DNA from: Methanomicrobiales archaeon
GTDB lineage: Archaea > Halobacteriota > Methanomicrobia > Methanomicrobiales > JACTUA01
NCBI GenBank assembly: GCA_028678905.1
Contig: JAJRCO010000260.1
Location: 1-5,659 of the forward strand
Direction: 5' to 3'
DNA: 5,659 nucleotides
Made by a program: the position numbers and the translations under genes. Positions 5,633 through 5,659 of this stretch are shown here, one piece after another. The notes beneath the pieces are model-generated. The model searched no databases. It was given only the letters and a program-made list of their open reading frames with translations, and was not told the origin of the DNA. Within the stretch, counting starts at the first letter, position 1; every line of letters begins with the position of its first letter.

Positions 5633-5659
5633 TTATTCGACCAGGATACGGCAGGGAGA
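5633..5659 (-). CDS. Possible C-terminal tail of a convergent gene entering from the right
   Basis: On the minus strand the last eight codons before a TAA at 5635-5633 read SPCRILVE, and a T6 run (5629-5624) starts four bases after the stop. A stop codon followed directly by oligo-T is what the end of an archaeal gene looks like. The evidence is thin: another minus frame stays open from the window edge to about 5558, and on the plus strand an ATG at 5629 begins an open frame (MIIRPGYGRE) without a clear ribosome binding site. The product cannot be named. Confidence 0.25.
   Translation of the reverse strand, partial: SPCRILVE

Overview
The window comes from a euryarchaeal genome, most likely a methanogen of the Methanomicrobiales type. 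This rests on gene content (a four-subunit 2-oxoglutarate:ferredoxin oxidoreductase, a two-subunit class I Fe-S fumarase and a succinyl-CoA ligase side by side), on archaeal TATA boxes in place of -35/-10 elements, on oligo-T terminators, and on GGAGGTG-type Shine-Dalgarno sites. The genus cannot be fixed from the sequence alone.

Nearly everything lies on the minus strand and reads right to left. From about 5059 to 3609 are fumA and fumB, encoding the two subunits of fumarate hydratase. A 202-bp gap follows, holding an oligo-T terminator and a new TATA box. Then comes a tightly coupled series: korD (3406-3134), korA (3137-2034), korB (2037-1249), korC (1252-710) and the first 237 codons of sucC, which leaves the window at base 1. 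Every junction from korD to sucC is a 4-bp stop/start overlap (TTGA or ATGA), and fumA/fumB overlap by one base (TGATG). On the plus strand at the right end is one small gene (5252-5494) for an 80-residue protein with two membrane segments. It is divergent from fumAB and shares a near-symmetrical TATA element with it. The last 165 bases are mostly non-coding and hold a hairpin and possibly the tail of a convergent gene.

The metabolic genes work together. Fumarase interconverts malate and fumarate, the SucC product joins succinate to CoA, and KorABCD interconverts succinyl-CoA and 2-oxoglutarate with ferredoxin as electron carrier. In hydrogenotrophic methanogens these steps form the incomplete reductive TCA branch that supplies 2-oxoglutarate for glutamate synthesis. 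Fumarate reductase and malate dehydrogenase, also needed, are not in the window; sucD is expected just beyond the left edge.

The core is ordinary central metabolism and I see no clearly new system. The items most worth a second look are a possible 11-bp helix closing the fumAB leader over its ribosome binding site, the shared divergent TATA box, the unrecognised two-TM protein, and the expanded second cysteine motif of KorD.
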